A stretch of 64,000 nt of DNA from Dyella monticola (GCF_003363155.1 NZ_QRBE01000007.1:124001-188000), one strand, 5' to 3'; positions 18,260 through 28,616 are shown, numbered from the stretch's first letter. Program-made: numbers and translations. Notes: generated by a model from the sequence alone, not told the origin.

Positions 18260-18583
18260 ATGTTGGTGGTGACGACCGAGAACGTTCCAGGGCATCAGGT
18301 GGTTCAGGTGAAGGGGCAGGTATTCGGCGTGGTGGTGCGCAGCCGTGGTATTGGCGGCAACGTGATGGCGGGGCTGCGCTCGCTTGTGGGGGGCGAGATC
18401 CACGAGTACACCCAGATGCTGGAGGAAGCGCGTCGCCACGCACTCGACCGCTTGGTTGCCAATGCCAAGCTGATGGGGGCGAACGCGGTGCTGATGATGC
18501 GCTTCGATTCGGCCGAAATCGGCCAGACCATGAGCGAGATCGTGGCCTACGGCACCGCCGTGGTGCTCGACCCGCCGACCTAA
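18260..18583 (+). CDS. YbjQ-family (DUF74) protein
   Basis: A 107-residue protein of the YbjQ family, homopentameric proteins of unclear, possibly heavy-metal-binding role. The whole chain fits: VTTENVPGHQVVQVKGQVFG, then the RSRGIGGNVMAGLRSLVGGEI signature, and LVANAKLMGANAVLMMRFD. A clear AAAGGAG precedes the ATG. The next gene, for a small membrane protein, begins ten bases after the stop, so the two form an operon, likely with the YccA-like gene further on. Confidence 0.9.
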   Translation: MLVVTTENVPGHQVVQVKGQVFGVVVRSRGIGGNVMAGLRSLVGGEIHEYTQMLEEARRHALDRLVANAKLMGANAVLMMRFDSAEIGQTMSEIVAYGTAVVLDPPT

Positions 18584-18592
18584 GCCACGCGC

Positions 18593-18901
18593 ATGCTGCC
18601 TTTTGTGCTGTATGTGATCGGAGCAGTACTGCTGGTGGGGGCGGTCATCGCCGCACTGACTGGCGTGCTGGTGGCGTTGCTGCCGCAGTTGATCTTCGGC
18701 GGCTTGCTGTTGGTGGTGGGGCTGGCGATCGAACGCTGGCGCTACAAGCCGCTCTTACGCACCGGGCCCGACCCGCGCTGGAAGGATACCGGCGAACGCT
18801 TCGTCGACCCCGGTAGCGGTGAGCTCACCGCCGTGTATTTCGATCCAGCGCAAGGCGAGCGACACTATGTCGTGATCGAAGGGAAACCCCCGTCGGATTA
18901 A
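18593..18901 (+). CDS. Small membrane protein of unknown function
   Basis: A 102-residue protein with two membrane helices (about 3-28 and 33-47) and a soluble C-terminal half with WKDTGERFVDPGSGELTAVYFDPAQGERHYV. I do not recognise a named family. The C-terminal half resembles tails found on proteins encoded beside ybjQ, and the tight spacing to ybjQ suggests the two products act together. It is followed by a weak hairpin (18909-18927) and then the YccA-like gene. Confidence 0.75.
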   Translation: MLPFVLYVIGAVLLVGAVIAALTGVLVALLPQLIFGGLLLVVGLAIERWRYKPLLRTGPDPRWKDTGERFVDPGSGELTAVYFDPAQGERHYVVIEGKPPSD

Positions 18902-18908
18902 CGAGACG

Positions 18909-18927
18909 CTATCTATTTATTAGATAG
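18909..18927 (+). other. Small intercistronic hairpin
   Basis: CTATCTA and TAGATAG flank a five-base loop just before the ribosome binding site of the YccA-like gene. The stem is AT-rich and lacks a U-tract, so it is more likely an mRNA processing or coupling element than a terminator. Confidence 0.35.
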
Positions 18928-18967
18928 GATGACTCCTCAACTAAACCAAAAAGACTAAGGAATAACC

Positions 18968-19723
18968 ATGCCTTCAGGTAATCCGGTACTGCGCCCCAAG
19001 GCGTTTCAGGGACTGCCCGTCACGGGCGAACGCATGACCATGAACGGCACGATCACGCGCACGGGCTTGTTGCTGGTGCTGGCGGTGATCACCGGCGGCT
19101 GGACCTGGCAGCGTTTTGCCGATGCGGCGGTCGGTGGCGATGTCATGGGAGCCATGGCGGCCATCAGCCCCTTTATGTGGGGCGGGCTCATCGTAGGCTT
19201 GGTGCTGGCGCTGATTACCACATTTGCGCAGCGTTTTGCGGGTATTACGGCGCCGCTCTATGCCATTGCCGAGGGTTTCGCGTTGGGCGGTATTTCGGCA
19301 GTGATGAACCTGCGTTTTCCCGGCATCGTGCTACAGGCGGTGATGCTGACGGTGGGCGTGTTGGCGGTGATGCTGCTGCTGTACCGGTCCGGGCTGATCA
19401 AGGTGACAGACAAGTTCCGCATGGGCGTGATGGCGGCGACCGGCGGCATTGCTTTGCTCTACATCGTGGATATGGCGCTGCGCGCCTTTACGCATATCCA
19501 GATTCCTTTTATCCACGAAACGGGTGCGCTGGGTATTGGCTTCAGCTTGTTGGTGGTGGGGCTCGCCGCACTCAACCTCGTGTTGGATTTCGACATGATC
19601 GACCGCGCCACCGCACAGGGGGCGCCAAAGTACATGGAGTGGTACGGTGCGTTCGCGCTGATGGTGACCTTGGTATGGCTGTATATGGAACTGCTGCGTC
19701 TGCTATCGAAGGCGCGCCGTTGA
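18968..19723 (+). CDS. Bax inhibitor-1/YccA-family membrane protein
   Basis: A 251-residue protein with seven hydrophobic segments and the BI-1 family pattern: a ~40-residue cytoplasmic N-terminus, then LYAIAEGFALGGIS and VLDFDMIDRATAQGAPKYMEWYGAFALMVTLVWLYMELLRLL, the conserved closing segment with its paired acidic residues. Bacterial relatives include YccA, which modulates the FtsH protease, and the calcium-leak channel YetJ. AAGGAATAACC precedes the ATG. A strong terminator follows within about 25 bases, closing the ybjQ-membrane protein-yccA unit. Confidence 0.88.
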   Translation: MPSGNPVLRPKAFQGLPVTGERMTMNGTITRTGLLLVLAVITGGWTWQRFADAAVGGDVMGAMAAISPFMWGGLIVGLVLALITTFAQRFAGITAPLYAIAEGFALGGISAVMNLRFPGIVLQAVMLTVGVLAVMLLLYRSGLIKVTDKFRMGVMAATGGIALLYIVDMALRAFTHIQIPFIHETGALGIGFSLLVVGLAALNLVLDFDMIDRATAQGAPKYMEWYGAFALMVTLVWLYMELLRLLSKARR

Positions 19724-19744
19724 GTGATACGGTTTTTGTCGTGC

Positions 19745-19769
19745 AAAGGCCGCCTTCGGGGCGGCCTTT
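19745..19769 (+). terminator. Intrinsic-type terminator after the YccA-like gene
   Basis: AAAGGCCGCC and GGCGGCCTTT form a perfect 10-bp stem with a TTCGG loop, followed by a short T-rich stretch. It lies between the YccA-like gene and murJ on the same strand. Confidence 0.75.
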
Positions 19770-19827
19770 GCTTTAGGGGGAGAGGCCGTCGATGCTACCC
19801 TTTGCGCTTTTCCGATAGCGGACAGAT

Positions 19828-21408
19828 ATGACGAAAGAGGCCGGCCGCGGACACGCCTTGCTGGTGGGAGCGGGCATCCTTTGCAGTCGCCTGTTCGGAC
19901 TGGCGCGACAGCGGGTGTTTTCCCATTACTTCGGCCTGTCCGACGCGGCAGATATCTTTAGCGCTGCGCTACGCGTGCCGAACTTTTTGCAGAATCTGTT
20001 CGGGGAAGGTGTGCTTTCGGCCTCCTTCATTCCCGTTTACGCCCGCTTGCTGGCGCAGCACAAACAGGAAGATGCCGATCGCCTGGCCGGCGCGATCTTC
20101 GCCATTCTGGCTTTGATCATTTCGATCATCGTCGCCTTGGGTGTGTTGGCGGCACCTTATCTCATCTGGTTGATTGCGCCCGGCTATACCGGTGAAAAGC
20201 GCGAGCTCACCATTTTGATCGTGCGGATTCTTTTTCCTGGCACCGGCATTTTGGTGTGGTCGGCATGGTGTCTGGGCATTCTCAACAGTCACCACAAATT
20301 TTTCCTCTCGTATGCGGCGCCCGTGATCTGGAATCTTTCCATGATCGTGACGATGCTGGTCTTTCGTCACCTGGATGCGGATCGCCTGATCGTTTACCTG
20401 GCATGGGGCACCGTACTCGGTTGCGTGCTGCAGTTCCTGGTGCAGTTGGGTCCGGTGCTGAAGTTGGTTCCCGGTTTGCGCCTGAGGTTGGATTTTCGCA
20501 GTCTGCACGTGAAGCAGGTGGGTGGCAGTTTCATTGGCGTGGCGGTAGGGCGCGGTGTCGTGCAAATCAGCGCCTTCGTGGATCAGGCTATTTCCACGTT
20601 GCTGGGGAGCGGCGCCATTGCGGGCATGACCACGGCATCCTCGATCAATTTGCTGCCGGTGAGTTTGTTCGGCATGGCCGTATCCGCCTCGGAACTGCCG
20701 ACCCTTTCGCGCATGGCAGGCGACCACGTCGACGCGGAAACCGCGGCAAAACTGTCGGTACGGTTGAACAATGGATTGGAGCGCATTGCGTTTTTCATCG
20801 TGCCTTCCGCCATGGCGTTCTTTGCGTTAGGCAATGTGATCGTTGCCGCGCTTTACCAATCAGGTGCCTTCACGAGCAAGGATTCCTATTACGTGTGGGC
20901 GATTCTGGCGGGTTCCGGCGTGGGATTGCTCGCGTCCACCTTTGGACGTCTTTATTCATCCACCTATTACGCCATGCGCGATACGCGCAGCCCTTTGCGC
21001 TTTGCCATGGTGCGGCTCATGTTTACCGCCGTGCTGGGCCTGGGCAGCGCGTTGCTGGGGCCCAGAATGCTGGGTATACCGCTGCAATGGGGGGCGGTGG
21101 GCCTGACCGCTTCGGCTGGCGTGGCCGGATGGATCGAGTTTCATCTGCTGCGGCGGAAGATGAACAAGATGCTGGGTGCCACGGGCGTCGCATTGCCGAT
21201 GATGATCAAGCTGTGGGGTGCGGCCATTTTGGCGGCGCTGGCGGCGTGCAGCATCGAGCACTACTTGCCTCCCTATGGCCCGATTGGCACGGCTTTAGTT
21301 GTTCTATCGACTTACGGCATCGCTTACTTCGCGATCACTTTCTTGCTTCATGTTGCGGTATGCAGGGAAGTCGTCGGCAAGGTCATGCGACGGATAGGCA
21401 TGGGTTGA
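19828..21408 (+). CDS. murJ: Lipid II flippase MurJ (MviN)
   Basis: A 526-residue MOP-superfamily flippase that moves lipid II across the inner membrane for peptidoglycan synthesis. About 14 membrane spans. The N-terminal signature LLVGAGILCSRLFGLARQRVFSHYFGLSDAADIFSAALRVPNFLQNLFGEG carries the conserved arginines of the central cavity, and SASFIPVYARLL follows. The chain is of normal length. It follows a terminator, so it has its own promoter. In many gammaproteobacteria murJ lies near rpsT or ribF; neither is here. Confidence 0.95.
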   Translation: MTKEAGRGHALLVGAGILCSRLFGLARQRVFSHYFGLSDAADIFSAALRVPNFLQNLFGEGVLSASFIPVYARLLAQHKQEDADRLAGAIFAILALIISIIVALGVLAAPYLIWLIAPGYTGEKRELTILIVRILFPGTGILVWSAWCLGILNSHHKFFLSYAAPVIWNLSMIVTMLVFRHLDADRLIVYLAWGTVLGCVLQFLVQLGPVLKLVPGLRLRLDFRSLHVKQVGGSFIGVAVGRGVVQISAFVDQAISTLLGSGAIAGMTTASSINLLPVSLFGMAVSASELPTLSRMAGDHVDAETAAKLSVRLNNGLERIAFFIVPSAMAFFALGNVIVAALYQSGAFTSKDSYYVWAILAGSGVGLLASTFGRLYSSTYYAMRDTRSPLRFAMVRLMFTAVLGLGSALLGPRMLGIPLQWGAVGLTASAGVAGWIEFHLLRRKMNKMLGATGVALPMMIKLWGAAILAALAACSIEHYLPPYGPIGTALVVLSTYGIAYFAITFLLHVAVCREVVGKVMRRIGMG

Positions 21409-21438
21409 TCGAAAACGCAGCAAACGAGCGCGATATCA

Positions 21439-23169
21439 TTAGCGGCGAAGATTACTGCGCGCCAGTTCGATCAGTTCGTCACCACGACCGTTCATCACGG
21501 TACGTAGCGCCCAAAGACTGAAACCCTTCATCTGCTCCAGCTGAATTTTCGGCGGCATCGACAATTCCTGGCGATTGGTGACGACGTCGATCAGGGCAGG
21601 TCCGTTATGCGCAAACGCTTCGCGCACCGCCTTTTCCAGATCGCCGGGATCTTCCACGCGCACGCCGTAGATACCTGCAGCGCGTGCGAGGGCCGAGAGA
21701 TCCGGGTTGTCCAGCGTTACGCCCGTGGGCAGAAAGCCGGCGGCTTTCATTTCCAATTCCACGAAGCCGAGCGTGCTGTTGTTGAACACCACAATCTTTA
21801 CGGGCAGTTTGTGTTGCACGAGCGTCAGCAAATCACCCATCAACATTGAAAAACCGCCGTCGCCGGACAGGCTCACAATCTGGCGCTCGGGAAAGGCGGT
21901 TTGCGCACCGATGGCTTGGGGCATCGCATTGGCCATCGAGCCATGCACGAAGGAACCAAGCAAGCGACGCTTGCCATTCATGTGCAGATAGCGCGCAGCC
22001 CAGATCGTCGGCGTGCCTACGTCGCAGGTAAAAACCGCGTCGTCATTGGCAACGTCGCTCACCACTTTGGCCACGTATTGGGGATGAATCAATGCGCTGC
22101 CCGGTTTGCCGGTAGCGAGATCGTTGAGCCCCTCGCGCGCCTTCTTGTAGTGCTCCACGTTGTTTTTCAGGTGCTTGTCGTCGCCATTTGCTTTCAATTT
22201 TGGCAGCAGCGCTTCGATGGTGGCGCCTACATCGCCAACTAGACCCAGGTCGAGACGACAGCGGCGGCCGAGATTCTCCGCGCGCAGATCGATCTGGCAA
22301 ATCTTCGCGTCGTCGGGAAAAAACTGGCGATAGGGAAAATCGGTGCCAAGCAGCAGCAGCGTATCGCAGCTCATCATGGCCTCGTAGCCGGAGCTGAAGC
22401 CGATCAGGCCAGTCATGCCTACGTCATAGGGATTGTTCCACTCGACGTGTTCCTTGCCACCCAGTGCGTGCACGATCGGGGCCTTGAGTGTCTCGGCCAG
22501 CCGTATGACGAAGTCGTGCGCACCGGCGCAGCCGCGGCCGCAAAAGAGCGTGACTTTGCGCCCGCTGCTGAGCAATGCAGCGAGCTGTTCCAGTTGTGCC
22601 TCGGCCGGCACGACCTTGGGCGAGGCGGGCAGCAGGCTTTGGCCGCTGGCCACCGGGCCGCTTGCTTCAGAAAGCGCTACATCGCCGGGAATGACCAAGA
22701 CCGCCACGCCGCGTTGACCGATGGCTGTTCGAATCGCCATGGCAACCGCGCGATGGATTTGGGAGGCGCTGCTTATCAACTCGCAATAATGGCTGCATTC
22801 CTTGAACAGATTCTGCGGATGCGTTTCCTGAAAATAGCCACTGCCGATTTCAGCCGAAGGAATGTGCGCAGCAATGGCCAGCACTGGCGTGCGTGAGCGA
22901 TGCGCATCGAACAGGCCATTGATAAGGTGAAGGTTGCCGGGGCCGCACGATCCTGCACAGACAGCAAGCGTGCCCGTTAGCTGAGATTCCGCGCCGGCGC
23001 CGAAAGCGGCCGATTCCTCGTGCCGGTAATGGATCCACTGCATATCCTTGCGTTGACGCAGTGATTCGGTGATGCCGTTGAGGCTGTCGCCTACCAAGCC
23101 ATGGATGCGCTTTACCCCGGCCTGAGCCAGCGTTTCGACCAGTACGTCTGCAACGTTGCGAATGCTCAT
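21439..23169 (-). CDS. poxB: Pyruvate dehydrogenase (quinone), PoxB
   Basis: A 576-residue ThDP- and FAD-dependent peripheral membrane enzyme that oxidises pyruvate to acetate and CO2 and passes electrons to ubiquinone. Near-identity to E. coli PoxB runs through [15 protein letters not shown], [34 protein letters not shown] and [31 protein letters not shown] blocks. The ThDP motif is GDGGFSML...[11 protein letters not shown]. The C-terminal ~25 residues ([18 protein letters not shown]) correspond to the lipid-binding activation tail. The ATG at 23169 ([10 protein letters not shown]) is preferred over one five codons upstream. In enterobacteria this gene is stationary-phase induced; nothing here shows regulation. 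Confidence 0.95.
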   Translation of the reverse strand: MSIRNVADVLVETLAQAGVKRIHGLVGDSLNGITESLRQRKDMQWIHYRHEESAAFGAGAESQLTGTLAVCAGSCGPGNLHLINGLFDAHRSRTPVLAIAAHIPSAEIGSGYFQETHPQNLFKECSHYCELISSASQIHRAVAMAIRTAIGQRGVAVLVIPGDVALSEASGPVASGQSLLPASPKVVPAEAQLEQLAALLSSGRKVTLFCGRGCAGAHDFVIRLAETLKAPIVHALGGKEHVEWNNPYDVGMTGLIGFSSGYEAMMSCDTLLLLGTDFPYRQFFPDDAKICQIDLRAENLGRRCRLDLGLVGDVGATIEALLPKLKANGDDKHLKNNVEHYKKAREGLNDLATGKPGSALIHPQYVAKVVSDVANDDAVFTCDVGTPTIWAARYLHMNGKRRLLGSFVHGSMANAMPQAIGAQTAFPERQIVSLSGDGGFSMLMGDLLTLVQHKLPVKIVVFNNSTLGFVELEMKAAGFLPTGVTLDNPDLSALARAAGIYGVRVEDPGDLEKAVREAFAHNGPALIDVVTNRQELSMPPKIQLEQMKGFSLWALRTVMNGRGDELIELARSNLRR

Positions 23170-23297
23170 GAAGCGGCACCTCACGTGATCGGAGACCGCG
23201 CTATCTTGGCAAAGCTATGCTTTGGTTTCTGTAAAGGCCCCAACGCAACGGGTTTCGTGAAGACGTTACGCTGGCTGGAGCGCTATCAAAGAGATGC

Positions 23298-24347
23298 CTA
23301 GGCGGCCCCGATGATCACGGGCTCCGGTTCCAGCTTTACGCCGAAACGCGTTTGCACGCCTTCGATCACCGCTTGTGCGAAGTGCCAAAGCTCTTGCCCG
23401 CTGGCTTTGCCATGATTGACCAGGACAAGTGCATGCCGATTGGAAATGCCCGCATCGCCTTCGCGCGTACCTTTGAAGCCGGTCGCTTCGATGAGCCATG
23501 CAGCGGAAAGTTTCCACCGCGCATCGTTGCCGGGCCATGCAACAAGTTCCGGGTGCTCGCGCTTCAATGCTTCGCCTTGGGCGGCATCGACGATGGGATT
23601 CTTGAAGAAGCTGCCGGCGTTGCCAATGACGGACGGGTCGGGCAACTTGCGTGTGCGTAGGTGCACGACAGCTTCGGCGACGTGGAACGGCGCGGGTTTC
23701 TCGACGCCCATGCGTTCCAGTTCTTCGCGGATGCCTGCGTAGTCCATGCGCAAGCTGTGCTCACGGGGCAGGGCGAAACGCACGGCGGTGACGATGAAGC
23801 GCTCCGGTTCGTGCTTGAAAAGCGAATCGCGGTAGCTGAAAGCGCAGGCGCTTTGATCGAGGGTCACCACGCACCGCTCGATGCGATCCCAGGCTTCCAC
23901 GCTTTCGATGAACTCGGCGACTTCCGTGCCGTATGCGCCGATGTTCTGGATCGGTGCTGCGCCGACGGTACCGGGAATCAGGATGAGATTTTCCAGGCCC
24001 GCAAAACCCTGGCCCAGCGTCCAGCGCACAAAATCGTCCCAGCGCTCGCCCGCGGCCACGGCGATGCGGGCGATATCGCCGCCCTTTTCCATATGCACGC
24101 CGCGCGTTTCCATGGCCAGTACCGTGCCGTCGACATCGCCGGTGAGCAGAATGTTGCTGCCTTCGCCCAGCACCAGCAGCTTGCTTGAGCGTATAGCTGG
24201 AAAGTCCAGCAGTTGGGGCAGTTTCGTTGCATCGCGTACTTCGGCCAGCAGCTTGGCGCGGGCATTCACGCGCAGGGTGTTGCGCGTCAGCAGCGGTGCG
24301 TTTTCGATCAGCGTGTAGCCGCCCATGTCGACGCGTTCAGCGTGCAT
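23298..24347 (-). CDS. murB: UDP-N-acetylenolpyruvoylglucosamine reductase MurB
   Basis: A 349-residue type-I MurB, which reduces enolpyruvyl-UDP-GlcNAc to UDP-MurNAc with FAD and NADPH. The FAD-binding domain carries [12 protein letters not shown] and [27 protein letters not shown]. The catalytic serine is in [12 protein letters not shown], and the C-terminal domain ends with [13 protein letters not shown] ... [13 protein letters not shown]. The start is uncertain: the ATG at 24347 overlaps the pyrD stop by 11 bases, the ATG at 24326 lies just past it, and the frame stays open to 24377 inside pyrD. It is last in the SDR-methyltransferase-pyrD-murB operon. Confidence 0.94.
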   Translation of the reverse strand: MHAERVDMGGYTLIENAPLLTRNTLRVNARAKLLAEVRDATKLPQLLDFPAIRSSKLLVLGEGSNILLTGDVDGTVLAMETRGVHMEKGGDIARIAVAAGERWDDFVRWTLGQGFAGLENLILIPGTVGAAPIQNIGAYGTEVAEFIESVEAWDRIERCVVTLDQSACAFSYRDSLFKHEPERFIVTAVRFALPREHSLRMDYAGIREELERMGVEKPAPFHVAEAVVHLRTRKLPDPSVIGNAGSFFKNPIVDAAQGEALKREHPELVAWPGNDARWKLSAAWLIEATGFKGTREGDAGISNRHALVLVNHGKASGQELWHFAQAVIEGVQTRFGVKLEPEPVIIGAA

Positions 24348-25374
24348 CGCGATCGTCCTGCTGACGGCGGATTTCATTCACACACTCGGCGATCAATTCA
24401 GGGCCGCGATAAATAAGGCCGGAATAAACCTGCACCAACTTCGCGCCAGCGTCGAGCTTTTCCGCCGCATCGCTGCCATCAAGGATGCCGCCAACACCGA
24501 TGATGCCGATGCGATCACCCAGCCGCTGGCGCATGCCACGGATCACCTCGGTGGCGCGCGTGCGCAGCGGGCGGCCAGAAAGCCCGCCTGCCTCGTTGCC
24601 GTGCGGATCGCCAGCGACAGATGAGTGGTCGATCGTGGTGTTGGTGCAGATCACGCCATCCACATTCGCAGCCAGCAGCACGTCGGCAACGCTGTCGAGC
24701 TCTGTTTCGCTGAGGTCGGGTGCGATTTTCAGCAGCATGGGCTTGCGCTGGCCTTGCTGCGAGCCGAGACGTTCCTGCGCTTCGCGCAGCGTTTCGATAA
24801 AGCGGCGCAGCGTGGCTTCTTCCTGCAGATCGCGCAGGCCCTTGGTATTGGGCGAGGAAATATTGACGGTGATGTAAGTGGCATGCCCGTAGACGCGCTC
24901 CAGGCAGAACAGGTAATCGTCGACCGCTTTCTCGTTGGGCGTGTCCTTGTTCTTGCCGATGTTGATGCCCAGCACGCCGCGATAGCTGGATGCCTGCACA
25001 TTGCGCACCAGTGCATCGACACCTTCATTGTTGAAGCCCATGCGATTGATGATGGCTTCATGCTGCGGCAGGCGGAACAGGCGCGGGCGGTCGTTGCCGA
25101 TCTGCGGGCGTGGTGTCACCGTCCCGACCTCGATGAAACCCAAGCCCAGTGCGCCAAGTGCATCCAGGTGTGCGGCGTTCTTGTCCAGGCCGGCGGCGAG
25201 GCCGACGGGGTTGGCAAAGCGGATGCCGAACGCTTCAACCGGCAGTTCGGCTGGCGTCTGTGCAACGAAGCGCGCCAATTCGCTGCGCCAGGCAACATCG
25301 AGGCCGTACAACGTGAGCCCGTGTGCCGTCTCGGCATCCAGTTTGAACAGCAGCGGGCGCAGCCAGCGGTACAT
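24337..25374 (-). CDS. pyrD: Dihydroorotate dehydrogenase (quinone), class 2
   Basis: A 345-residue FMN enzyme for the fourth step of pyrimidine synthesis, coupled to ubiquinone. It has the class-2 N-terminal amphipathic helix pair ([18 protein letters not shown]), the barrel opening [36 protein letters not shown], the active-site serine segment [16 protein letters not shown], and the FMN phosphate site [18 protein letters not shown]. Its ATG overlaps the methyltransferase stop by one base (TGATG), a classic coupling arrangement, and murB overlaps its 3' end. Confidence 0.95.
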   Translation of the reverse strand: MYRWLRPLLFKLDAETAHGLTLYGLDVAWRSELARFVAQTPAELPVEAFGIRFANPVGLAAGLDKNAAHLDALGALGLGFIEVGTVTPRPQIGNDRPRLFRLPQHEAIINRMGFNNEGVDALVRNVQASSYRGVLGINIGKNKDTPNEKAVDDYLFCLERVYGHATYITVNISSPNTKGLRDLQEEATLRRFIETLREAQERLGSQQGQRKPMLLKIAPDLSETELDSVADVLLAANVDGVICTNTTIDHSSVAGDPHGNEAGGLSGRPLRTRATEVIRGMRQRLGDRIGIIGVGGILDGSDAAEKLDAGAKLVQVYSGLIYRGPELIAECVNEIRRQQDDRDAR

Positions 25375-26141
25375 CAGGGAACCTCGCCAACGTAGACACG
25401 GGTGTCGTAATCGAAGCTTATATGGCCATTGACGGCGCAGGCATCGAATAACGTGCGCAGCGCCTCGATCATGGGCTCATGCTTGGGATGACCGGCCTGA
25501 GGCGCGTATGAGGAAGACATCAGCCGTCCACGCAGCGCGTCGAAGTCTAAGCGCTGCCGATGATCGAAGCTGGCGGTGCCACGCCAGCCTTCGCCGAACC
25601 ACTCGCGCATGCGCGGTTCGTCGGCGTAGCGTTCGGCCACGCTGGTGTAGTCGGTGCCGTAGGTCTGCAGCAGTGCTTCGTAACCTTCCAGAAAAGGCGT
25701 GCCGACCAACCGGCGCGAATTCCAGTAAATGGCTGCCAGGCCACCCGGGCGCAGGATACGGTGGAATTCGCGTCGCGTCGTTTGCGGATCGAACCAGTGG
25801 AACGCCTGCGCCACGGAAACGAGATCCACGCTCGCGTCATCCAGTGTGGTGGCATCGGCACGTCCGTCCACCGCGTGGAATTTCGGATTGTCCCCCAGCC
25901 ATTCGAGCGCTGCGCCGCGCATCGCGGCGTTGGGTTCCACGGCGGTTACGCTGTGACCCGCGTCGAGAAAAAGCTTGCTGGAAATGCCCGTTCCCGCACC
26001 GACATCGGCCACGCGCCAGTCGGCTGTAACGCCCTGTGCTTTGCGCAGCCAGTCGACCAAGACGGTGGGATAGGTGGGGCGGAAGCGAACATAGTCCGCT
26101 ACACGATCACTGAAACGTTCGGTGCTGCGTAGGTTGTTCAT
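25374..26141 (-). CDS. Class I SAM-dependent methyltransferase
   Basis: A 255-residue Methyltransf_11-type enzyme. The SAM motif I is [19 protein letters not shown] (about 41-59), followed by the acidic end of strand 2 (TAVEPNAAM) and motif [20 protein letters not shown]. The HWFD version is typical of UbiE/TehB-like small-molecule or putative biotin-pathway methyltransferases; the acceptor is unknown. It sits four bases after the SDR gene and one-base-overlaps pyrD, so it is an interior operon gene. Confidence 0.85.
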   Translation of the reverse strand: MNNLRSTERFSDRVADYVRFRPTYPTVLVDWLRKAQGVTADWRVADVGAGTGISSKLFLDAGHSVTAVEPNAAMRGAALEWLGDNPKFHAVDGRADATTLDDASVDLVSVAQAFHWFDPQTTRREFHRILRPGGLAAIYWNSRRLVGTPFLEGYEALLQTYGTDYTSVAERYADEPRMREWFGEGWRGTASFDHRQRLDFDALRGRLMSSSYAPQAGHPKHEPMIEALRTLFDACAVNGHISFDYDTRVYVGEVP

Positions 26142-26145
26142 GATT

Positions 26146-26922
26146 TTATCGACTCAACTGTTGGCCGCCATCGACACAGATGATCTGCCCGGTTACCCAA
26201 CCTGCCCACGACGACGCGAGGAAGAGTGCCACATGCGCAACTTCTTCGGGTGTGCCGTAGCGTCCGAAGGGGATTTTCGACAGGACGTTGGCATAGCGTG
26301 CGGGGTCCTCATGCTTGCAGCGGTCCCACAAACCATCCGGAAATTCAATCGAGCCGGGGGCGATGGCATTCACCCGAATGCGCTGCGGAGCGAGGGCCGC
26401 GGCTTGAGAAGCCGTGTAGTGACAAAGCGCTGCTTTCATTGCGCCGTAGGAAGGCATGGTGGGGCGCGGATGCAGTGCTGCGATGGAACTGGTGTGAAGA
26501 ATGCTGGCGTGCGGCGATTTGGCGAGATACGGCAACGCGGCATGCGAAGCCCGCACGGCCGCCATCATGTCGATATTGAAGACGGCAGCCCAGTCTTCTT
26601 CCTTATCTTCGAAGCCGTAACCGCTGGCATTGTTGATCAGCACGTCGATGCCGCCGAGCACTTCGGCCGCATCATCGATGTACGTTTTGATTGCGGAGGC
26701 ATCGCCCAGATCGCACGATTGCTTGTGCATGGGTACACCGTGCGCGGCGATCGCTGCGGCGGTTTCATCCAAGGCTGCTTGTCCGCGTGCACAGATCGAA
26801 ACGGCTGCACCAGACGTTGCGAAGGCCAATGCCATGCTGCGACCGATACCCTTGCTGCCGCCGGCGATGACGATGCGATAACCGTTGAAGTCGAAGGGGG
26901 AGGGTGTTGTAGGCGAGGGCAC
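26146..26922 (-). CDS. Short-chain dehydrogenase/reductase
   Basis: A 258-residue classical SDR. The cofactor motif is AGGSKGIGRSMAL (about 20-32), the structural NNAS is in VLINNASGYG, and the catalytic Ser and Tyr-x-x-x-Lys read HTSSIA and SYGAMKAAL. ICVDGGQQ is the usual end. CARGQ after strand 2 hints at NADP preference. The start is a GTG at 26922 with AGAGG upstream. First gene of the operon leading to pyrD and murB. The substrate is unknown; beta-ketoacyl-ACP-like or steroid-like reduction are both possible. Confidence 0.87.
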   Translation of the reverse strand: MPSPTTPSPFDFNGYRIVIAGGSKGIGRSMALAFATSGAAVSICARGQAALDETAAAIAAHGVPMHKQSCDLGDASAIKTYIDDAAEVLGGIDVLINNASGYGFEDKEEDWAAVFNIDMMAAVRASHAALPYLAKSPHASILHTSSIAALHPRPTMPSYGAMKAALCHYTASQAAALAPQRIRVNAIAPGSIEFPDGLWDRCKHEDPARYANVLSKIPFGRYGTPEEVAHVALFLASSWAGWVTGQIICVDGGQQLSR

Positions 26923-26955
26923 GGCAATGCCTCTTGGTGGTGTAGTGCTTAGGGT

Positions 26956-26997
26956 GCCTCACCGTCGTTCCGGTGTTCGCCGGGATGACGGTGAGGC
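26956..26997. repeat. Strong intergenic hairpin (REP-like)
   Basis: GCCTCACCGTC and GACGGTGAGGC arms (26956-26966, 26987-26997) enclose a smaller CCGG/CCGG stem. The sequence belongs to the same broad family as the hairpins at 4762 and 8212. It lies downstream of the aldehyde dehydrogenase and upstream of the SDR promoter. Confidence 0.7.
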
Positions 26998-27039
26998 AGA
27001 TCTATCGTTTGCTGGCTAGGGAGCCACTTACTCCAACCC

Positions 27040-27058
27040 TCTCCCCGGAGGGGAGAAG
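27040..27058. repeat. CTCTCCCC-GG-GGGGAG hairpin
   Basis: TCTCCCC and GGGGAGA pair around a short centre just downstream of the aldehyde dehydrogenase gene. This is another short dispersed intergenic repeat type common in related genomes and may serve as its 3' end structure. Confidence 0.5.
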
Positions 27059-27080
27059 CCGTCACGGTTTCACGAGAAGC

Positions 27081-28616
27081 CTATAGATCGAACTTGATAC
27101 CCTGCGCCAGCGGCAACGCGTTCGAATAATTGATCGTATTGGTCTGCCGGCGCATGTACACCTTCCACGCATCCGAGCCGGATTCACGGCCACCGCCGGT
27201 TTCCTTTTCACCACCGAACGCACCGCCAATTTCCGCACCGGAGGTGCCGATGTTGACGTTGGCGATGCCGCAATCCGAACCCGCCGCCGACAGGTACTGC
27301 TCGGCGGCTTTCAGGTTCTGCGTGAAGATGGACGAGGACAAGCCCTGCGGTACGCTGTTCTGCAATTGGATGGCTTCATCCAGTGTCTTGAACGGCATCA
27401 CGTAGAGAATCGGTGCGAAGGTTTCTGTCTGCACCACTTCATCGCTGTTTTTCAGGCCGGTGACGATCGCAGGCAGCACGAAGTTGCCCTTGCGGTCAGT
27501 CAACGCAGCACCGCCGGTGCGTACTGTGCCACCGCTTGCCTTGGCCTTTTCGATGGCGGTGAGATAGCCCATGACGGCATCCTTGCTGTTGAGCGGACCC
27601 ATCAGCGTGGTGCTGAGCGTAGGATCGCCGATCTTGCTTTCCACCTGCTTATACGCGGCGACCAGCGTGTCCGTCACATCACCGATAATGGACTCGTGCA
27701 CGAACAAGCGACGAGTCGTCGTGCAGCGTTGGCCGGCCGTGCCGACTGCGCCGAACACGATGGCAGGGATCGCCAGTTTCAAATCGGCGCTTTCGTCCAC
27801 GATGATGGCGTTGTTGCCACCCAGCTCCAGCAGCGAACGACCCATGCGCTTGGCGACGCGCTCACCCACGTGGCGACCCACTTTGGTGGAGCCGGTGAAG
27901 CTGATCAGCGGAATGCGATGGTCGTCGACGAACGCTTGCGAGAGATCCGTGCCGGCGTCGTTGAACAGGAAAAACAGATTCGGGAAACCGCCAGCCGTCA
28001 GCGCTTCGTTGCAGATCTTCATCGTGGCGATGGCCGACAGCGGCGTTTTCGGCGACGGCTTCCAAATGCAGATATCGCCGCAAATGGCAGCGAGCATTGC
28101 GTTCCAAGCCCACACTGCCACGGGAAAGTTGAACGCGCTGATGATGCCGACCAGGCCGAGTGGTTGATACTGCTCGTACATGCGATGGCCAGGGCGCTCC
28201 GAATGCATGGTGTAGCCGTAGAGCATGCGGCTTTGGCCTACTGCGAAGTCGGCGATGTCGATCATCTCCTGCACTTCGCCGTCGCCCTCGGGTTTGATCT
28301 TGCCCATCTCCAGCGCGACCAGCGAACCCAGGGCATCCTTGTGCTTGCGCAGCGCTTCGCCACACAGGCGGACCGCTTCGCCACGCTGTGGGGCAGGGGT
28401 GGTGCGCCACACAGCGAATGCTTCCTGTGCGCGCTTGATGATGATGTCGTAATCGGTGGCACTGCTGGCGTAAACCGTGCCGATCACCTCGTTGGTAGCC
28501 GGATTCAACGGCTGCAGCGCGCCGGCATTCGTGGTCTTGGACCATTCGCCGTTGCCGAGATACGTACCCGACTGCTCGCCGGACAAACCGAGCGCCTTGA
28601 GGATTTCGTGGGACAT
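27081..28616 (-). CDS. Aldehyde dehydrogenase, ALDH7 (alpha-aminoadipic semialdehyde) type
   Basis: A 511-residue NAD-dependent aldehyde dehydrogenase. The ALDH7/antiquitin class shows in the start ([22 protein letters not shown]), the oxyanion and Rossmann segment [20 protein letters not shown], and the ending [35 protein letters not shown]. The general base lies in LLELGGNNA (about Glu264) and the nucleophile in [12 protein letters not shown] (Cys298). ALDH7 enzymes oxidise alpha-aminoadipic semialdehyde (P6C) in lysine breakdown, which fits the glutaryl-CoA dehydrogenase at 3.6 kb as a downstream step, though the two genes are 23 kb apart. Annotated substrate remains inference. Confidence 0.9.
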   Translation of the reverse strand: MSHEILKALGLSGEQSGTYLGNGEWSKTTNAGALQPLNPATNEVIGTVYASSATDYDIIIKRAQEAFAVWRTTPAPQRGEAVRLCGEALRKHKDALGSLVALEMGKIKPEGDGEVQEMIDIADFAVGQSRMLYGYTMHSERPGHRMYEQYQPLGLVGIISAFNFPVAVWAWNAMLAAICGDICIWKPSPKTPLSAIATMKICNEALTAGGFPNLFFLFNDAGTDLSQAFVDDHRIPLISFTGSTKVGRHVGERVAKRMGRSLLELGGNNAIIVDESADLKLAIPAIVFGAVGTAGQRCTTTRRLFVHESIIGDVTDTLVAAYKQVESKIGDPTLSTTLMGPLNSKDAVMGYLTAIEKAKASGGTVRTGGAALTDRKGNFVLPAIVTGLKNSDEVVQTETFAPILYVMPFKTLDEAIQLQNSVPQGLSSSIFTQNLKAAEQYLSAAGSDCGIANVNIGTSGAEIGGAFGGEKETGGGRESGSDAWKVYMRRQTNTINYSNALPLAQGIKFDL

